Source: Plotosus lineatus
Lineage: Eukaryota; Chordata; Actinopteri; Siluriformes; Plotosidae
Direction: 5' to 3'
DNA length: 64,000 nucleotides
Assembly: GCA_024760905.1 (NCBI GenBank)
Contig: CM045731.1
Location: forward strand, 25,915,001 to 25,979,000
Positions 1 to 12,163 of the stretch are shown here, piece after piece. Below the pieces are notes generated by a model. The model searched no databases, was not told the origin of the DNA, and saw only the letters and a program-made list of their open reading frames with translations. Position 1 is the first letter of the stretch. Each line of letters begins with the position of its first letter. Position numbers and translations under genes: made by a program.

Positions 1-124
1 TGTGTGTGTGTGTGTGTTTGTTCACTCAATCATTCTAATAATAAGTAACATAAGAGGATGTGAGTCACACTTATCCACACACACACGCACAAAGTACTAC
101 ACTATGTTAGTAGATAAGTAGCGC

Positions 125-533
125 GTAGGCCTCCGTCAGTCCCGAAGGACTATGGCTGTGCTCTGGCCAGTATCCCGACTGGTGATACTCCCCAGTGCGC
201 AGAGCCTGGGTAGGGAGTAATGAGGGACAGGCTGTTACCCAAGCAGCAAGTCCCCCCCTGTCTTGGCGCCACCGGAAGGATCCAATGGAAGGGCAAGTGC
301 CGATACGACTGGGTTCCAGTGCCGCTGCAGGAGAGAAACTACAGTCAATTTAGAACAGCCAATTAACCTACAGTGCACGTCTTTGGATTGCGGGGGAAAC
401 CGGAGCACCCGGAGGAAACCCGCACAAGCACGGGGAGAACATGCAAACTCCACACAGAAACGCCCAGGCCGGGAATCGAACCCGGGCCTGCTTGCTGTGA
501 GGCGGACGTGCTAACCACTACGCCACCGTGCCG
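125..533 (-). mobile_element. tRNA-like SINE, GGTGGCGTAGTGGTTAGCAC family, long copy
   Basis: Minus-strand head GGCGGCACGGTGGCGTAGTG, B box GGGTTCGATTCCCGG, then GTTTGCATGTTCTCCCCGTG and GGTTAATTGGCTGTTCTAAA. It continues about 200 bp further than other copies (CTGTTACCCAAGCAGCAAGT, GGGAGTAATGAGGGACAG). GC-rich and well preserved, so probably young. Confidence 0.8.
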
Positions 534-760
534 CCAAAGTAGTAGATAAGTATAACTTACATAAACCATGAATGTACACAGAGAAACATACAAGTACATA
601 CAGTATATTCCAGTGAAAAGTATAAACCTAAAAGGATGACGCTTAAACTTTACCAAAATCCCCCAATACACACACACAACCTGAAGATTCTTCTGCATTT
701 AACAGATATTAAATCTCTCAATCAAGCCATTTCTTCAAAAACGGAATGTGCATATGCCCT

Positions 761-763
<3 letters not shown>

Positions 764-815
<52 letters not shown>

Positions 816-936
816 ACACACACACACACACACAAAGCTGCATCAGCATGCCTGATGTTTATTCTTAATTAGTTACTGGTAGGAGGCTGAGGTAGTACAA
901 AGGGGTTGCTCTAAAAAATTCAGGAGTTTTATTTCT

Positions 937-985
<49 letters not shown>
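764..985 (+). repeat. Two (CA)n microsatellites
   Basis: (CA)n at 764-835 and 940-985. Confidence 0.97.
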
Positions 986-987
<2 letters not shown>

Positions 988-1186
988 TTAAAAACAGTTG
1001 AATTCTATAAAAGCTACTTGCAAGAGTTGATTTTTAACCAGTAGTTGGTCTCACCCTCCTTACAGAGGTCAAAGGACCGTGGCCACGCCTCCTTCATGGA
1101 GATTCTATCATTCTATGTCTCCTTCAATGGATGACAGAAGCCAGTCTAATACAAGAGCTTATATAAACTATAGCGTAGTTCTGATA

Positions 1187-1986
1187 CATTCGGCCCTCTA
1201 CTTATGAAAACCTCTGAGTATGAAAAATCCAGGTTACGAAAAACATTTTCCTAAATTTTGTCCTCTTTTTACGAAAACAACCTCTTTTTACGAAAAGTGC
1301 CAAACGCGTCATTCAAAAATTCAAACAATGCGCAAGTTTCTCTCTCACTGGCTGTCTCCCAACATCCCACCCCGCTGGCCTCCCATTGGCCAGAAGGGAT
1401 CTGACATGTACCCGTACTTCCTGTTTGTCACACACATTAAGGAGAGTTGAACAGGACTGTTGGCTTGTTTTGAGATTGATCATTGCGGCGTTATATTTCG
1501 TTATCCATCATGGACCCCAAGAAAGTGATTCCCGGTGACACAGAAAAGAAGAAGCGGGCTCTGTGATCAATCAAAGTGAAGCAGGAGATAATAAAACAAT
1601 ACGAAAGTGAGATGCGGTTGAGCGAAATCGCACATGAGTATGTCCGAAACCCCTCTACAATCAGGATGATATTGAAGCAGAAAGACACCTTAAAGTGGAA
1701 ATACAGTGACGGAGGCGATTATTTCGGCACGATATTGAAGCAGATGGAGGCACGAAAGTGCTCCGTGGGAGAAGACCTCTGATCTCGCAAGGAAGCAAAG
1801 TTAATATTGAATCAGGACCTCTGATCTTTCAAACGGGTACTGTAATTCCGCTTCAAATACATTACCCTAAATGTACGCTTTAAATACATTAATCAAATGC
1901 TCCGTCGGCTGTGCGCTGCGTGTGGGCAGAGTCCACATTTGGGCAAAATACGCCACTCCACAAAGCACACCAGAGAGAGACAGTTT

Positions 1987-2027
<41 letters not shown>

Positions 2028-2394
2028 CAGAGGGATAGAGAGAGATAGAGAGAGACAGTGTTGTGTGTTTGTGTGTGTGTGTGTGTATGTGCGTTAATAA
2101 AAATTGTTTAATAATGGTTTAATTAATAAATACGTTCATAAAATAGTTTAATATGTTAATAAAATGTTTAAATGGTTTAATAAATAATTTTCTTTTACTT
2201 TTAACACATATTTCATACATATTTCATACAAATCTGGTGTACTTTTATCATTTTTAAAGGGTTTATGGGGTAGTCTTGGGAGCCTCGGAACGAATCACGC
2301 ATTTTACAGGTAAAATGCGCCTCTACTTACTAAAACTCCAAGCTACAAAAAAGGCTCTGGAACGGATTAATTTCGTAAGTAGAGGGCTGATTGT
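1187..2394 (+). mobile_element. Tigger/pogo-type element with CENP-B N-terminal relic
   Basis: Ends read CATTCGGCCCTCTACTTATG and, inverted at the right, CAATCAGCCCTCTACTTACG, flanked by TA. The left interior has AAAATCCAGGTTACGAAAAA-type sequence shared with other copies in this window. It carries a broken CENP-B-like DNA-binding domain ORF and internal GT/GA microsatellites. Confidence 0.75.
1510..1782 (+). pseudogene. CENP-B-type HTH of a Tigger transposase, one stop
   Basis: Reading from ATG 1510: MDPKKVIPGDTEKKKRAL, then an in-frame TGA, then SIKVKQEIIKQYESEMRLSE, IAHEYVRNPSTIRMILKQ. This is the N-terminal helix-turn-helix of pogo/Tigger/jerky proteins (KKR..S...K.EII..YE....S.IA......STIR.I...K). 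No DDE domain follows, so only a DNA-binding stub remains. Confidence 0.7.
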
Positions 2395-2611
2395 ATATTG
2401 ATTTACATACTGCCTAAATGTGGAGCTCTTGATGGATATCTTAATCTAGCTATCTCTTGATATGTATCTGAAGCTGGTGTTTAACACTACCATGGGTCCT
2501 TTGATGGCGAAATCAACTCCAGCTTGAAATAAATATCCAGTTTCCCAACTATAGTCTGGAGTGGAAGCAGGAAAAGTTAACACCAAGTTTGCCTATCAGC
2601 CTGTCCACTAA

Positions 2612-2644
<33 letters not shown>

Positions 2645-4105
2645 CTTAATCCGAGGTCCGGTCGTGGGGACAGCAGCCTAAGCAATGAGGTCCAGGCATC
2701 CCTCTTCCTAGCCACTTCCTCCAGTTCTTCCAGGGAGACACTCAGGCATTCACATACCAGCCGAGAGATGTAATCCCTCCAGCGTGTTTTAGATCGACCC
2801 CTGGGTCGCTTTCCGGTTGGACATGCCGAAACATTGCACCACGATGACATTTGAGATGCATTCTAACCATATGCCCGAACCACCTCAAATGGCTCCTCTC
2901 AATTTGAAGGAGTAGCGGTTCTACTCTGAGCTTCTCCCGGATGACTGAGCCACCCAGCAAAGGAAGCTCATTTCAGCCGCTTGTATCCACACTGTTGTTC
3001 TTTTGGTGACTACCCAAAGCTGGTGACCTTAGGTGAGGGTTGGAATGCATGTCAACTCATAACTTGAGAGCTTTATTTTGCGGCTCAGCTCCCTCTTCAT
3101 CACAACGGACGGGTACAGGCTTCGCTTTACAGCAGAGGCTGCAGCGATCCACCTGTTGAGCTCCCGCTCCATCCTTCCCTCACTTGTGAACAAGACCTTG
3201 AGATACGTGAACTCCTCCACTTGGGACATGACCTCATTCCAGTCCTGGAGGGTGCATTCCACCCTTTTCCGACTGAGAACCATGGCCTCGAACTTGGAGG
3301 TGCTGATTCTCATCCCAGCTGCTTTGCACTCGGCTGTGAATCGCTCCAATGAGAGCTGGAGGACCTGGATTGATGAAACTAAAAGGACAACATCATTCGC
3401 AAAAAGCAGAGATGAGATCCGATGGCCACCGACCAGAACCCCTCAACGTCTCAGCTGCGCCTAGAAATTCTGCCCATAAAAATTATGAACAGAGTCAGTG
3501 AAAAAATACAGCCTTGGCAGACTCCAACCGGAAATGAATGCAACCTGTTATTACCAATGTGGACCAAACTCTGGCTCCGGTGATGCAGAGACTGAATGGC
3601 TTGTTACAACGGGTCCAGAACACCGTCCTCCCGGACCACACCCCACAAGATAGCCCAAGGGACACGGCCAAAAGCCTTCTCTAAATCCACAAAACACATA
3701 TGGACAAATTGGGTGAACTTCCACGCCCCCTCCAGGATCCTGAGAGTTGGTTGAGAGTGCCGTAGTCAGGACGAAAACCACATTGTTCCTCCTGAATCCG
3801 AGGTTCAACTATTGGTTGGATCCTCCTCTCCAGAACCCCTGCATGCACTTTTCCGGGTAGGATGAGGAGTGTGATTCCATGATAATTGGAACACACCCTC
3901 CGGTCCCCCTTTTTAAAAAGAGAGACTACTACCCCAGTTTGCCAATCTAGAGGTACGGCCCCTGAAAATCACGTGATATCGCAGAAACGTGTCAACCAAG
4001 ACAATCTTACAACATGCAGAGCCCTGAGATATTCAGGGTGGATCTCATCCGACCACTGAGGAGCTTTTTGACTACCTCAGCGATCTCAGCTCCAGTGATG
4101 GGTGG
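2612..4105 (-). mobile_element. Rex1/CR1-like LINE, 5'-truncated and broken
   Basis: Minus-strand frames give reverse transcriptase blocks in order: PGKVHAGVLERRIQPIVEP then EEQCGFRPDYGTLNQL (about 3880-3700), a degenerate active site (LLFANDVVLL in place of FADD), MERFTAECKAAGMRISTSK, VLSRKRVECTLQ and VEEFTYLKVLFTSEG. They end with RIERS/QIERSHLRWFGHMVRM and CPTGKRPRGRSKTRWRDYIS. The element terminates in a (GAT)n tail (plus-strand CATCATCAT at 2613-2640), as expected of CR1/Rex1-type LINEs. Several stops and frameshifts make it inactive. The clade assignment rests on remembered fish LINE proteins. Confidence 0.78.
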
Positions 4106-4550
4106 ACATGGATTTGCATCACCTTGTTATCTTAATTATTAATTTAACAAGTTTATGTTCAGTGTTTACATTCATATGCGGTAGTCTTATTGGGTTTGCT
4201 GTGGTGGAATGGACATTAGACTACTGTACCTTGCAATGTTCAGTGCCTATGGTGCTCAGCTGCTCCACTATAACCACTCTGGAGTTGTTTGTGTTGCACA
4301 TAATTTCCAGTATTTATTAAATCTTTATTGAAGATGCCACTAAGTGTTCAATGGTATCTGAAAGTCTGACAATATTAAATGATCTTTCATTAACAGCTTT
4401 AAAAATAAAAATTAATATAATTGAATAATCCATCAGGAATTAGGAATATACAGTAGGTTTACAATTTAATGTAAAGGTTAATTGAAACATGCCTGAGTCT
4501 AATGTATGTATTAAAGAAAAAGGTTATGGGTCGGAAAAGGCAAAGAAAAA

Positions 4551-4553
<3 letters not shown>

Positions 4554-4600
<47 letters not shown>
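4554..4600 (+). repeat. (AT)n microsatellite
   Basis: About 23 AT units. Comparable AT tracts at 11743-11801 and 16871-16933 end in short CA runs. Confidence 0.96.
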
Positions 4601-4605
<5 letters not shown>

Positions 4606-4662
4606 ATATCTTACACTGGTTTTTCCTACCGTTCAGTCTATCTGTCTGTCTGTCTTCCTACC

Positions 4663-4808
4663 ATAGACAGTGAGAGACATGGCCCGCCTTTGATAACCCA
4701 GTTAGCCACACTGGGGGGACAGTGACAACCTTGTGGAGAGTGGGACTCGAACCCCCAACCTTTGGATCAGCGATCCAGCGCCCTATACCACGAGACCACC
4801 ATTGCCCT
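4663..4808 (-). mobile_element. SINE1, head-only fragment
   Basis: It holds the tRNA-related head and part of the body (AGAGACATGGCCCGCCTTTG to CACGAGACCACCATTGCC). The RTE-like tail is missing. Confidence 0.85.
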
Positions 4809-5432
4809 TTTTCCTGTCGTTCAGTACAGTATTGAATGTTTAGTGCCCTCTGGTGGCCATGATGACATAATGGCTGTGCTGAGTATGTGATGCATAAATT
4901 CATTTCCCAAGAAGTGGATTTCGGTTTAATTCAATCTGCATATTGTCAGAACTCGGAATCCCTAATAGAAAGCTACAAGTAGGAAAAAACTGTTCCCCAC
5001 ATTATATTAATCTCACTCCTCTGCCGTGCAAAGATAAAAGGCAGAATCTACAAAATGTCCAAACTGAGAAAATGGGCACTAAAGTTCTACGCATGTCCAG
5101 TGTCCTCTGTATTTATACTTAAGTAATTTTTCATGTCAACTAACAGTGCCAGAAAGGGCATTTTTATGTACTATTCAAACACATGCACAAAACGTCCTAG
5201 TTACAAGATGTGAGCGGTTGCCTTTTACTTTTGCAGGGCAATTCTGCACCTACACAACGTTCAAATCCAATTCAATCAAGTCACATGTTCCTCTCTGCAC
5301 AATGCCCACAAGTTCCAGCCTTGGTGAAGCGATTTAAAGGAATAATTCATTGATGTCATCCGCAGTCTGGTAGCCAGCAGCTGACAGCTGCAGTTTTGAA
5401 AAATATCTTCTTTATTTCAAGTACGCTATATA

Positions 5433-5932
5433 CAGTGATCCCTCACTACCTCATGCTTCAGTTTCTGCCGCTTCAGTGCATCGCGGGTTTTTCCAAAAAT
5501 ATTCATCGAAAAATAAAAAAATAAGGAAATTAAGGAAAAATAGGGAAAAGTTAAATAAAATGCTGCAAAACAAGCCCAATTATGCAAAAACAAAAAACTA
5601 AAAAACAAAAAAACACCCCCAAAAAACCAAAAAACAACCCAAAACACACCAAGAAAACCACTTACATTTTTTTGTGAGGTGCGCATCTGTGTGTGTGTGT
5701 GTGTGTGTGTGTGTATTTATATTTCATTTACATCTTATGCATTATTTTTGAATGTTTAATTGTGATTATAAGTATTTATAATGTTGAATATGTATTTATT
5801 CATATTACATACGTACACATATACATGTACGTATACGTCAATCAGGTGGGATCGATCCTACTTCACGGAAATCAGCGTGCACGCGCGGGGGGGTCTCAGT
5901 TCCTATTAACAGTGCAAAGTGAGGGATTCTTG
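5433..5932 (+). mobile_element. TA-flanked MITE, GGGATCCCTCAC family
   Basis: Left end CAGTGATCCCTCACTACCTC and right end AGTGAGGGATTCTTG, flanked by TA. The interior includes the family's TTATGCATTATTTTTGAATG and TACGTATACGTCAATCAG segments. A (GT)n tract at 5690-5714 is internal. Confidence 0.75.
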
Positions 5933-6230
5933 TAGTTCACTGTGAACGAGGCAGAGCTTTCTGAACTGTCAGGAAAAATAATTGACTGGTGGGTGGAGAC
6001 ACCCTCTCATCCTTGACCAGGTTCTTGTCCCTTTCATTATTGCACCAAGAAGATCAACGATAATATTCGTTTGCCACAATGTTTGTTTAATGATGTTATT
6101 TAAGGATGCTTTGTCTATTAATTACCCTTTACTCATTTCTGTTTCCATTAAAATCCTACCCTTGTTTTTGAACAGTCAGCTCACACCGAGACAGTATTAC
6201 ATGGTAATGTTTTCAGACCATGAACATATC

Positions 6231-6232
<2 letters not shown>

Positions 6233-6279
<47 letters not shown>

Positions 6280-6303
6280 TGTGTGTGTTTGTGTGTGTGT
6301 GTC
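6233..6303 (+). repeat. (GT)n microsatellite
   Basis: About 35 GT units. Similar shorter tracts occur at 8038-8070 and 10218-10249. Confidence 0.97.
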
Positions 6304-6569
6304 TTTATGCTTACCACAGGTATAAATAACACTAAGGTATTTGCGGGTTCCAGTGTAACAGGGGTCTCCAAACTCCTGCGCCGATGCTCGAACCACACAC
6401 ATACGTTTCCCCTGGCAATGAGACGTCATCACCTGCAGGGCCTCCTCTGCATGACAGTCTGTTTAAAGTAAATAAATAGATAAATTAAATAGTTTTAATG
6501 TCCATGATTTTTCCAACATTTTTGCCCTATTAACAGATGTTGTACCTTCAGCAGACAATGTCAATATTA

Positions 6570-7370
6570 CAGGGATCCCTCACTTTCCACGGTTAATTGG
6601 GACCGAGATCCCCCCTGTGACCACCGAATTCCACGAAGTAGGATCACCCCCCCCCGACTGACGTATACATACATGTATATGTGTATATTTGTCTTCCTTT
6701 CGGCTTTTTCCCTTTTACTCGGGAGTCGCCACAGCGAATCATCTGATTCGCACGTTTGATTTGGCAGAGGATTTTACGTCGGATGCCCTTCCTGTCACAA
6801 CCCTTTTTAGCAAGGGACAGAAACACGCTGACGACTTTGCAGCTACTCTTTACAAAAGTCAGCAATGGTTCTTTTACATGCCTCTCACCATACACAGTGA
6901 CAGACATGGCCCGCCTTTGATAACCCAGTTAGCTGCACTGGGGGGGACAGTGACAACCTTATGGAGAGTGGGACTCGAACCCCTAACCTTTGGATCAGCG
7001 ATCCAGCGCCCTATACCACTAGACCACCACTGCCCCACATGTATATGTGTATATAATATCAATAAACACATATTCAATGCTATAAATGCTTATAATAACA
7101 ATTAAATATTAAAAAAACACAATGTATAAGATGTAAATTAAATATAAATACACACATACAGACGCGTGTGCACGCACTCAGACGTGCACCTCACAAAAAT
7201 GTAAGTAGTTTTGATGGGAGATTTTGGGTTGTTTTTTGTTTTGTATTTGTTTACGTTTTTTTTTTTTTTGTTCCTTAGTTTCCTTATTTTTTAATTTGAT
7301 GGCTATTTAAAAAAACCCGCAATGCTCTGAAGCCGCATGAATTGAAGCGCGAAGTAGCGAGGGATCCCTG
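6570..7370 (+). mobile_element. GGGATCCCTCAC-family MITE with nested SINE1
   Basis: Ends CAGGGATCCCTCACTTTCCA and AGTAGCGAGGGATCCCTG, flanked by TA. A SINE1 copy (6689-7036) is inserted with an 18-bp target duplication. Without it the MITE is about 435 bp. Confidence 0.85.
6689..7036 (-). mobile_element. SINE1: tRNA-headed SINE with RTE tail, full length
   Basis: Minus-strand head GGGGCAGTGGTGGTCTAGTG and GGGTTCGAGTCCCAC-type B box indicate a tRNA origin. The body includes GGTTATCAAAGGCGGGCCAT and the tail GATTCGCTGTGGCGACTCCC then AAAAGCCGAAAGGAAG. An 18-bp direct repeat (ACATGTATATGTGTATAT at 6671-6688 and 7037-7054) is the target duplication. Confidence 0.92.
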
Positions 7371-8034
7371 TATACTTAAAATATAAACACCAATTTAAAT
7401 CACTTGAATAGCTTGATTATATCGCCATAGAAAAAGCACTTTGCATGAAAGCTAATAAAACATGCCATAAGGGTTGCATGAACAAGCAAAATAAAGTATG
7501 TCATGAATAATAACTCGCAGACTCGCCTGCACAAGAGTACACAAACTAATTAGCTACTAAATTAACCCTAAATTTCAGGCTAATTGCGAAACAACACTGG
7601 CGACCCAGCATCACTCTGAAACCATCATCTCCTCTGTTTTTTAAATGAATCCCTTACAATTACAGTCTTGAACCTTGTGTAGAAACAAGCAGGAAAGCAA
7701 TCAAGCAAGTCAATTAGCTTAGCCAGCTGACAAGGTCAACAACCAATTAGAAAGCGGTGATGTGCATATAAATGCTGTAAGAAAAGCAACATGGCTGTAC
7801 TGTTGTGAAGCAGGCCATCGCTTGTGTTAAGAGGGTGGGGGGACAACCATTTGAATAGATAGATGAATGGATAAATAAATAAAGTCAAGCACTTGGAATT
7901 TTTGCCTTTTCTAATTGTAGGATTTTTCAACATGATGCCGTGGGCATATTTATGTCATGCTACATAGATAAAGCTAAAAGTAAAAACAGTGTGAGGTACA
8001 AGCACATCTCTGTCATGTACGTAGATGAATATGA

Positions 8035-8071
<37 letters not shown>

Positions 8072-8452
8072 TTCCTCTCTGCATGTTCAGACATCCCTGA
8101 CAGATGTGTGCTTTGTCTTGGAGACGTTTGATCTCCCTCAGGATGGGAACCTTGGCGTGTCAACATGACTGATGAGCCGTTCATCCATCATCACTAAGTG
8201 CTTATCATGTTCACGGATGGACAGATGCACACATCTGATCAAGGGATGGACGCAGACAGACCTTCAAACTTCAGTACGCCTCTCCACGTATGAGGCAAAT
8301 CAGTTCCACTGTCATTTTCCTTTTTCACCTCTTGGTCTTGCCATTTATTCTCAGGCAGGACTTCCCACTTCAACCAAATGCATGAGGATTACACAAACAC
8401 TGCGGTTTTTACTGCTCTGTGATTTTTTTTTTTTCACATTATACTTTGCCCT

Positions 8453-8760
8453 GTGGGGAGAGTGGTGGAGTGGTTAGGGTGCTGTGCTCATGATCGAGAG
8501 GTTGTGTGTTCAAATCCCAGTCAGACCCCCAATGTGCTAAGACCCCTGGGCAAGGTCTCAACCACAAGTGTGCCTCTGTTCACTCAGCAGTGTAAATGGG
8601 TACCAGTAAAAATATACTGGGAAGGTAACCTGGGATGGACTAGTGTCCCATCTAGGAGGAGTTATACTTCTAGTCACGTCACGCTATGGAAACCGAGGAT
8701 AAGCACCGGTCCAGAGAGCCACTATGGCTCGGGTGTAAAAAGCCCAATGGACTTTACCTT
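8453..8760 (+). mobile_element. SINE2: tRNA-headed SINE
   Basis: Head GGGGAGAGTGGTGGAGTGGT and B box GTGTTCAAATCCCAG indicate a tRNA source. The body has GTAAATGGGTACCAGTAAAA and ends CTCGGGTGTAAAAAGCC. A second copy is at 56243-56545 on the other strand. Confidence 0.85.
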
Positions 8761-8816
8761 TTTTTTTTCTTTGTCCTAAAAAAATTAATTGTTTAACAAT
8801 CGGTACCACACTGACG

Positions 8817-9345
8817 TCATCATCATCATCATCTTCTTCCGCTTAGTCCAGGGTCGGGTCGCGGGGGCAGCAACCTTAGCAAAGAGGTCCAGACGTCCCT
8901 CTCCCGAGCCACTTCCTCCAACTCTCCCGGGGGGACACCGAGGCGGTCCCAGACAAGCGTGTTCTAGGTCGATTCCGGGGTCTCTTCCCGGTTGGACATG
9001 CCCGAAACACCACACCAGGGAGGCGTCCGGGGGGCATTCTGACCAGATGCCCGAGCCACCTCAACTGGCCCCTCTCAATGCGGAGGAGCAGCGGATCTAC
9101 TCCAAGCTCTCCCCGGATGGCGGAGCTTCTCACCCTATCTCTAAGGGAGAACCCCGCCACCCGGCAAAGGAAGCTCATTTCAGCCGCTTGTATCCGTGAT
9201 CTTGTTCTTTCGGTCATTACCCAAAGCTCGTGACCATAGGTGAGGGTTGGAACGTAGATCGACTGGTAAATTGAGAGCTTGGCCTTGCGGCTCAGCTCCT
9301 TTTTCACCCCGACGGACCGGTACAGGCACCGCTTAACCACACTGA
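8817..9345 (-). mobile_element. Rex1/CR1-like LINE 3' fragment
   Basis: This is the same family as at 2612-4105 but better preserved: RSVGVKKELSRKAKLSIYQS, then TLTYGHELWVMTERTRSRI, SFLCRVAGFSLRDRVRSS and LRIERGQLRWLGHLVRM. It ends with the (GAT)n tail (plus-strand CATCATCATCATCATC near 8817-8832). The high GC content of the copy suggests it is younger than the other. Confidence 0.82.
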
Positions 9346-9459
9346 CGTTTCGACATTAAACTACATAATTAAAAAGCTCGCTAATTGCTAATGTTCGCTA
9401 TTTGTTAGCTTCTTGGCAAAATAGCTTCAACTTTTGCCTTATATATCAAAATACTTAAT

Positions 9460-9577
9460 GAGAGAAATGAAGGTCGTTGGTGTAGGAGAAGATGCAAAGG
9501 ATAGGGTGAGATGGAGGCAGATGATTCGCTGTGGCGACCCCTGAAGGGAAAAGCCGAAAGGAAAAGAAGAAGACTTA
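9460..9577 (+). mobile_element. RTE LINE 3' tail fragment
   Basis: About 115 bp match the extreme 3' end of the RTE element: GTTGGTGTAGGAGAAGATGC, then GATTCGCTGTGGCGACCCCT and AAAGCCGAAAGGAAAAG. It is a very short 5'-truncated insertion. Confidence 0.8.
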
Positions 9578-9714
9578 ATGAGAGAAATCCAAATTTTGTA
9601 TGATCTCACGGGAACAAACGTTTGCACACCCTCAGAAAAATGTCTTATGAAATAAAACAACTCAAAAAGATGACTTTTCTCTTCCTCAAATATTTATTCA
9701 CAACATGATTGATA

Positions 9715-9960
9715 TCTTGGGCGACATAGTGGTGGAGGGGTTAGCACATCTGCCTCACAGCAAGAAGGTCCTGAGTTTGAGTCTGCATGGGTTTCCTCTC
9801 ACATGTTACGGCTTCCTCCCTCAGTCCAAAAACATGTACATGAGGTGAAGTGACTGCTTCAAAATTCTCCGAGGTTCGGAGTGGAAGTGTGAACGCTTGT
9901 GTGTTGGTCCTGTGATGTTTATTAGTACATTTTGTTTTTAACGGCAGATGTTCTGTGATT
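9715..9960 (+). mobile_element. tRNA-like SINE family copy
   Basis: Head GGGCGACATAGTGGTGGAGG, GCCTCACAGCAAGAAGGTCC, then ATGGGTTTCCTCTCACATGT. Diverged. Confidence 0.65.
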
Positions 9961-10215
9961 ACTCAAAAAAAGATTTGTTGTGAGGCACCTACTGAAAGAA
10001 GAAAAGAAAACATCACAGAGGGATAAACTGGGAATGAGAAAAGAGGGTGGGATAGGAAGACCAAAGTCATGTCATCATTTCGAGACAAAAAGTTGCAAGG
10101 GTTAAAGGTTAAAAGTCACACAGGGTGTGTGAGTAAACAGAAGTAAACGGAGAGGATTAAACAGAGTGAAAAGGTCTAGCTTTACAGATGCTCCAGGGGA
10201 AGAGTAGATTTACAG

Positions 10216-10251
<36 letters not shown>

Positions 10252-10527
10252 CCCAGAGTTAAGCATGAGAACTGTGATGCACCAAACTAATCTTAACCAC
10301 CTGAACCCCTTTATCTACCTGATGATCTGGTTCCATTCTCCTGACAACTTCTGTTAAACATTGTGCTCAAATAGAGCTCAGATGATGACCCCAGATGGCC
10401 TGTACCTCTTGATGGCCAATGTGTATCTATATATTTTCTACTTCAGAGAAGGAGAAACCACTTCGTACCAATACGGACAGCGACACTGTATTTCTTATGT
10501 ACAAGATGCATCTGCTCCTGAGATATG
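9961..10527. other. No gene seen: unique-looking DNA
   Basis: Apart from a (GT)n tract at 10218-10249 this stretch shows no recognisable element or coding signal. Similar unassigned stretches downstream of the eva1c exons are 4110-4550, 7373-8030 and 10874-11215. Confidence 0.5.
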
Positions 10528-10535
10528 CATTAGAT

Positions 10536-10865
10536 CAGGGGTCACCGACCTTTTTGAAACCGAGAGCTACTTCTTGGGTACCAATTAATGCGAAGGGCTA
10601 CCAGGTCAAAACACACCTCTGAAATTACAAATTTGCTCAATTTACCTTTAATTATATGTTATCATTAATAATTAATGATATTTATCTATGTGAAGATATT
10701 GATTTGATTTAAAATATATTCAAAAAAATTAGATGCAGCTCAATGGAGAGTGGCGCTATGGAGCTGTGGGCCTGTCCTAAAACTAGCAGTGAACAGGTCC
10801 GCGGGCAACTTATAGTGTCCTTGCGGGCTACCTGGTGCCCACGGGCACCACGTTGGTGATCCCTG
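10536..10865 (-). mobile_element. hAT MITE, 330 bp, with perfect 8-bp target duplication
   Basis: Termini CAGGGGTCACCGACC and GTTGGTGATCCCTG are inverted repeats. CATTAGAT occurs exactly on both sides (10528-10535 and 10866-10873). Eight-base duplications and CAGGG termini define hAT elements. The copy at 60088-60418 is the same family in the other orientation. Confidence 0.92.
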
Positions 10866-11390
10866 CATTAGATGGTCGATAAGCGCCGCTTGTGGCTTCT
10901 GTGTGTATGGACATGGCCTGAGTGGAGGCCAAATGGGCGGCTGTGAAAGAGGGAAGGTGGTGGAAATGCTTCCCCAGAACAGAGGAACCGTCATCCTGTC
11001 TCTGTTCCCCCTGAGGGACTTTAACCTGCTGGTGTCACGCTTAAATTGTTCCCTCAGTGAAAGGAAGTGTGGTGAGGGACAGACAGAGACCCCATTAACC
11101 TGCAGTTTCAGTGCAGTCGCCACGGTGATTAGTCAACTAAGAGCCTCAGAATGTCTGTCTCCTGCTCTCTCACACACGGTTTTACAAGACTAGCAATAGT
11201 CATCCTCTGCAGTGGTCTGTAAGAAGACTTTATTATTTTTATGGGAAAAGACACACACACACCCGCCGTTCACATAAAAGGATAAAAATTGATCTATGGC
11301 TACACAGCTTCATATATAGGCCCTCAATACACTATGTTCTGAATGATTAACACACATGCGTGCGTATATATGTATGGGGCATATACATAT

Positions 11391-11736
11391 GGGGCAGTGG
11401 TGGTCTAGTGGTATAGGGCGCTGGATCGCTGATCCAAAGGTTGGGGGTTCGAGTTCCACTCTCCACAAGGTTGTCACTGTCCCCCCAGTGCAGCTAACTG
11501 GGTTATCAAAGGCGGGCCATGTCTCTCACTGTCTATGGTGAGAGGCATGTAAAAGAACCATTGCTGACTTTCGTAAAGAGTAGGCATCAAAGTCGCCACC
11601 GTGTTTCTGTCCCTTGCTAAAAGGGTTGTGTCAGGAGGGGCATCCGACGTAAAAACCTCTGCCAAATCAAATGTGCGAATCAGATGATTCGCTATGGCGA
11701 CTCCCGAGTAAAAGGGAAAAAGCCGAAAGGAAGACA
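11391..11736 (+). mobile_element. SINE1, full length
   Basis: This complete copy in plus orientation runs from GGGGCAGTGGTGGTCTAGTG through the B box GGTTCGAGTTCCAC to the tail AAAAGCCGAAAGGAAG. It is followed by (GACA)n and a long (AT)n tract (11743-11801). Confidence 0.92.
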
Positions 11737-11740
11737 GACA

Positions 11741-11799
<59 letters not shown>

Positions 11800-11801
<2 letters not shown>

Positions 11802-12108
11802 GAGTCAGCCCCTACCTACGAAATCAACCCGTTACAGAGCCTTTTTCGTATTGCGGGGGTTTCGTAAGTAGGGGTTGTCTCTTGCATGTTAAACGCCTAA
11901 TTCGTTCCAAGGCCCCAGGCTTCGGACTGGATAAACCCCATAAACCCTTTAAAATGATAAAAGTACACCAATTTTGTATGAAACGTGTTAAAAATAAAAG
12001 AAAATTATTTATTGAACCATTTAAACATTTTATGAACATATTAAACCATTTTATGAACATATTTATTAATTAAACCATTATTAAACATTTTTTTAACACA
12101 CACACACA

Positions 12109-12163
<55 letters not shown>

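Noticed and set aside
6689..7036. tRNA gene in the tRNA-like head of SINE1 and similar repeats
   Set aside because: A and B boxes are present but no complete cloverleaf stands alone, and the same sequence recurs as dispersed repeats with a shared tail.
10740..11193. Overlapping ORFs on both strands near 10.9 kb
   Set aside because: Part is hAT MITE sequence; the remainder has no recognisable domain or splice context and no similarity to the missing eva1c exons.
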